Source: Haemophilus parahaemolyticus
GTDB taxonomy: Bacteria > Pseudomonadota > Gammaproteobacteria > Enterobacterales > Pasteurellaceae
Length of the DNA stretch: 7,216 nt
Assembly: GCF_018373095.1 (NCBI RefSeq)
Contig: NZ_JAHAHT010000090.1
Location: 1-7,216 of the forward strand
Direction: 5' to 3'
A program made the position numbers and the translations under genes. This document shows, in pieces, positions 4,792 through 7,216 of this stretch. The notes under the pieces were generated by a model. That model did no database searches. It was not told the origin of the DNA and was given only the letters and a program-made list of their open reading frames with translations. Numbering within the stretch: position 1 is the first letter of the stretch; each line of letters opens with the position of its first letter.

Positions 4792-6355
4792 ACTCAATAG
4801 TCGCTGGTGGTTTTCCGCTGATGTCGTATACGACGCGGGAAATGCCATTCACTTCGTTGATAATGCGATTAGACACTTTGCCTAATAAATCATAAGGCAA
4901 ATGTGCCCAATGTGCGGTCATAAAATCGATGGTTTCTACTGCACGTAGCGAAATTACCCAATCGTATTTACGCCCATCGCCCATTACACCAACAGATTTC
5001 ACAGGCAAGAATACGCTGAAGGCTTGGCTGGTTTTTTCATACCAACCGCTGTTGCGTAATTCTTCGATAAAGATTGCATCTGCACGGCGTAATAAATCGC
5101 AGTATTCTTTTTTCACTTCGCCTAATACACGCACACCTAAACCTGGACCAGGGAATGGGTGGCGGTTGATCATTTCAGCTGGTAAGCCTAATGCTAAACC
5201 AATTTTACGTACTTCGTCTTTAAATAATTCACGTAGCGGTTCAACTAAGCCAAGTTTCATATAGTCTGGTAAGCCACCTACGTTATGGTGTGATTTAATC
5301 ACATGTGCTTTACCGGTTTTGCTTGCAGCAGATTCGATGACATCAGGGTAGATTGTACCTTGTGCCAACCATTTCACATTAGTGAGTTTTTTGGATTCAT
5401 CATCGAAGACATCGACGAACACTTTACCGATAATTTTACGTTTTGCTTCAGGATCAGGTACGCCTGCAAGTTCGCCTAAAAAACGGCTTTCAGCATCAAC
5501 ACGAGTGATGTTTAAACCGAATTTATCGCCAAACATTTCCATGACTTGATCGCCTTCGTGTAAGCGAAGCAAACCATTATCTACAAATACGCAGTGTAGT
5601 TTTTTACCAATCGCTTTATGTAATAACAGTGCGACAACAGAGGAATCGACACCACCAGATAAGCCTAAAATTACTTCATCATCGCCAACTTGGTCTTTAA
5701 TTCGAGCAACGGCATCTTCGATAATGTTTTCTGCTGTCCATTTGGTTTCGCAACCACAGATATTCACAACAAAATTAGTTAATAATTCTAAACCTTTTTT
5801 GGTGTGGGTTACTTCAGGGTGGAATTGTACACCGTAGAAACGACGATTTTCGTCTGACATTGCTGCGATAGGGCAGGTTGGTGTTGTGCCAGTCACTTTG
5901 AAGTTCTCTGGTAAGCGGGTTACTTTATCGCCATGGCTCATCCAAACGTCTAATTTGGGCTCAGAAGCGGTCAAATTATCGTTAAGATTTGCAAAAAGTG
6001 CGGTGGAATTTTCAAGAGAAACGGAAGTATAGCCGAACTCTCTGTGATCAGACGTTTCGGTTAAACCGCCAAGTTGCATTGCCATCGTTTGCATACCGTA
6101 ACAAATACCTAATACTGGTACTCCTGCATTAAAGACATATTCTGGTGCACGCGGACTATTTGTTTCAGTGGTGCTTTCAGGACCACCAGAAAGAATGATA
6201 CCGTCTGGATTAAATTCGCGGATTTGTTGTTCGGTTACATCCCAAGCCCAAAGTTCGCAGTACACACCGATTTCACGCACACGGCGGGCAATCAGTTGAG
6301 TATATTGTGAACCAAAGTCGAGGATTAGGATTTTGTGATTGTGGATGTTTGTCAT
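4784..6355 (-). CDS. guaA: GMP synthase (glutamine-hydrolysing)
   Basis: GuaA converts XMP, ATP and glutamine to GMP in the last step of de novo guanine nucleotide synthesis in the cytoplasm. The 523-residue length is normal. Residues 1-200 are the class I glutamine amidotransferase: ILDFGSQYTQLIARRVRE, nucleophile Cys85 in GICYGMQ, and His179 and Glu181 in QFHPEVTHT. The ATP pyrophosphatase domain follows, with the P-loop SGGVDSS at 233-239. The C-terminal dimerisation/XMP domain ends in the conserved KPPATIEWE. ATG 6355 is preceded by AGAGA, and the protein starts at the usual place for the family. The lipoprotein gene ends 23 bases upstream, so the two are probably co-transcribed. The last codons overlap the island attachment core, yet the protein end is intact. 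A Haemophilus uptake signal lies in codons for TAL at about residue 118-120. A near-Actinobacillus-type signal lies 25 bases away, at LTAS. Confidence 0.98.
   Translation of the reverse strand: MTNIHNHKILILDFGSQYTQLIARRVREIGVYCELWAWDVTEQQIREFNPDGIILSGGPESTTETNSPRAPEYVFNAGVPVLGICYGMQTMAMQLGGLTETSDHREFGYTSVSLENSTALFANLNDNLTASEPKLDVWMSHGDKVTRLPENFKVTGTTPTCPIAAMSDENRRFYGVQFHPEVTHTKKGLELLTNFVVNICGCETKWTAENIIEDAVARIKDQVGDDEVILGLSGGVDSSVVALLLHKAIGKKLHCVFVDNGLLRLHEGDQVMEMFGDKFGLNITRVDAESRFLGELAGVPDPEAKRKIIGKVFVDVFDDESKKLTNVKWLAQGTIYPDVIESAASKTGKAHVIKSHHNVGGLPDYMKLGLVEPLRELFKDEVRKIGLALGLPAEMINRHPFPGPGLGVRVLGEVKKEYCDLLRRADAIFIEELRNSGWYEKTSQAFSVFLPVKSVGVMGDGRKYDWVISLRAVETIDFMTAHWAHLPYDLLGKVSNRIINEVNGISRVVYDISGKPPATIEWE
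5996..6004 (+). other. Haemophilus-type DNA uptake signal sequence inside guaA
   Basis: Perfect AAGTGCGGT followed by GGAATTTTC, matching the core and AT-rich tail of the H. influenzae uptake signal. It lies in a stretch of GuaA (NSTALFANLNDNLTAS) that is variable between species. It points to a Haemophilus-branch host. Confidence 0.85.
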
Positions 6356-6378
6356 AAAAATCTCTATTAATTAAAAAA

Positions 6379-6696
6379 TTATTTTTTAGTTTCCTGGCAT
6401 GGTGCTGTTTCAAGAGCCTGTAAGCCTTCTTTTTTATAAATTGCAAACGAACCTTGACGACAATCAGAACCGAAAAGTCCAGCAAATTGTTTTGTTGGTT
6501 TACCTTGGGCAAGTAAATACAAATTACCTTTTTCATCAGTATGTTGTTTTTTTATCACCCAATTATTTTTTTGTAATGCTTTAAGCACACTTTCTTGTGA
6601 TTGACCTTCATACATATCTGGAACACCACTTGAAGACCAGTCATTTGCACAAGCGGATAAGAAGAAACTCATAGAAAGAATAATAAATTTTTTCAT
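6379..6696 (-). CDS. Small predicted outer-membrane lipoprotein of unknown function
   Basis: A 105-residue protein. The N-terminus MKKFIILSMSFFLSAC is a lipoprotein signal peptide: Lys-Lys, a hydrophobic core, and the lipobox LSAC with the acylated Cys at 16. Residues after Cys are Ala-Asn, with no Asp at +2, which favours export to the outer membrane. The mature part of 90 residues has a YEGQSQESVLKALQKNNW segment, like the start of small BamE/SmpA-like or similar domains, then two more Cys (in GSDCRQGSF and APCQETKK) that could form a disulfide in the periplasm. I do not recognise the family. A clear AAGGA lies 9 bases before ATG 6696. It sits between guaB and guaA in the same direction and probably shares a transcript with guaA. 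The frame is intact. Confidence 0.8.
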   Translation of the reverse strand: MKKFIILSMSFFLSACANDWSSSGVPDMYEGQSQESVLKALQKNNWVIKKQHTDEKGNLYLLAQGKPTKQFAGLFGSDCRQGSFAIYKKEGLQALETAPCQETKK

Positions 6697-6745
6697 ATTG
6701 TATATTCCTTATAATCTAGCTACAGTTAAAATCCCTTAAAAACCA

Positions 6746-6754
6746 ACCGCACTT
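6746..6754 (-). other. Haemophilus-type DNA uptake signal sequence upstream of the lipoprotein gene
   Basis: ACCGCACTT on the + strand is AAGTGCGGT on the - strand, followed by TGGTTTTTA. It is a perfect core in the guaB-lipoprotein intergenic region, beside the guaB terminator. Confidence 0.85.
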
Positions 6755-6760
6755 TAAACA

Positions 6761-6784
6761 ACAAAAGGTAGGCTAAAGCCCACC
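6761..6784 (-). terminator. Rho-independent terminator downstream of guaB
   Basis: On the - strand GGTGGGC, TTTA, GCCTACC forms a 7-bp stem with one G-U pair (plus-strand 6767-6784), followed by TTTTGT. It starts 6 bases after the guaB stop. It should separate guaB from the lipoprotein-guaA transcript. Confidence 0.75.
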
Positions 6785-6790
6785 CTACAG

Positions 6791-7153
6791 TTACCCCATA
6801 CGATAGTTCGGTGCTTCTTTAGTAATAGCAACATCGTGAACGTGGCTTTCTTTAATACCTGCACCACTGATGCGAACAAATTCCGCTTTGGTGCGTAGTT
6901 CATCAATAGTTGCACAGCCAGTTAAACCCATGCAAGAACGTAAGCCACCCATTTGTTGGTGGATGATTTCTTTTAAGTAACCTTTATATGGAATACGGCC
7001 TTCGATACCTTCTGGTACGAGTTTATCTGCCGCGTTATCCGATTGGAAATAACGATCTGATGAACCTTTCGCCATAGCACCTAATGAACCCATACCACGG
7101 TAAGATTTAAATGCACGCCCTTGGTAAAGTTCGATTTCGCCTGGTGCTTCTTC
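6791..7153 (-). CDS. guaB: IMP dehydrogenase, C-terminal 120 residues (5' part replaced by unrelated sequence)
   Basis: GuaB oxidises IMP to XMP with NAD, the step before GuaA. The surviving part starts EEAPGEIELYQGRAFKSYRG and continues with MGSLGAM, the flap segment KGSSDRYFQ (containing the Arg-Tyr dyad of the hydrolysis step), EGIEGRIPYKG, QQMGGLRSCMG and the usual C-terminus SPNYRxG-like APNYRMG. The whole protein should be close to 490 residues, so about three quarters is absent. Reading upstream, the match ends at the two Glu codons. One codon further (CGT) comes an in-frame TGA, where other GuaB proteins have GT before EEAPGE. The cause is either a rearrangement or an assembly artefact at a contig end. 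The remaining frame is undamaged. Confidence 0.93.
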   Translation of the reverse strand, partial: EEAPGEIELYQGRAFKSYRGMGSLGAMAKGSSDRYFQSDNAADKLVPEGIEGRIPYKGYLKEIIHQQMGGLRSCMGLTGCATIDELRTKAEFVRISGAGIKESHVHDVAITKEAPNYRMG

Positions 7154-7216
7154 ACGTCAAGCTCGGGGGCGGCGCTCCAGCGTTTAACACATTGGGTACT
7201 GTTTAGTAATTCCTTA
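7154..7216. other. Unrelated sequence replacing guaB
   Basis: These 63 bases do not encode GuaB in any frame that I can see. The first 26 or so are strikingly GC-rich (a GCTCGGGGGCGGCGCTCC block), unlike the rest of the window. The remainder returns to AT-rich sequence. I cannot identify it. Confidence 0.6.

Noticed and set aside
4929..5264. A 111-codon open frame on the + strand opposite guaA
   Set aside because: It is antisense to a conserved, full-length guaA, has no recognisable motif and is explained as a shadow.

Overview
The window comes from a Pasteurellaceae genome, most likely of the Haemophilus / H. influenzae branch. Housekeeping genes recO, guaA and guaB are clearly Pasteurellaceae-like, and two perfect copies of the Haemophilus-type DNA uptake signal (AAGTGCGGT) lie in and beside the gua genes. 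The DNA is AT-rich throughout.

Layout. Positions 1-446 hold the 3' part of recO (+). Positions 447-639 hold the recO downstream region, a hairpin terminator and a probable left attachment junction. Positions about 617-4791 are a small, heavily decayed prophage or phage-derived island wedged between recO and the 3' end of guaA. Positions 4784-6355 (-) hold an intact guaA; 6379-6696 (-) a small lipoprotein gene; 6791-7153 (-) the last 120 codons of guaB. At 7154 the guaB homology stops abruptly and 63 bases of unrelated, partly GC-rich sequence run to the window edge.

The island. Reading left to right it has a frameshifted HD-domain hydrolase gene, the start of a phage DUF2213 head-region gene fused to the end of a baseplate-hub-like gene, an intact HigB/HigA-like toxin-antitoxin pair on the opposite strand with its own promoter-operator, an intact contractile-tail spike gene (Gp138-like), the start of a gp25/gp46-like baseplate gene fused out of frame to a scrap of baseplate J protein, a broken tail fragment, and a P4-type tyrosine integrase with both an internal deletion and a frameshift. 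Most of the head, tail and lysis genes are gone. What survives follows the order hub - spike - gp25-like - baseplate J of a contractile-tailed phage, with the toxin-antitoxin pair sitting between hub and spike as a moron.

The integrase end abuts the stop codon of guaA, a known hotspot for integrating islands. The two ends of the island carry a diverged but collinear direct repeat of about 120 bp, including a hairpin and the last ten bases at the guaA end (TTTTATTCCC on the + strand). I read the left copy as the displaced native guaA end and terminator, and the right copy as the version brought in by the element, which keeps guaA intact and terminated. The HD gene carries a perfect uptake signal of the other Pasteurellaceae type (ACAAGCGGT), which suggests that at least part of the island came from an Actinobacillus/Mannheimia-like source.

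I see no wholly new system. The points worth checking are the attachment-site duplication at guaA, the preserved toxin-antitoxin unit among broken genes, the mixed uptake signals, and the break in guaB at 7153/7154.
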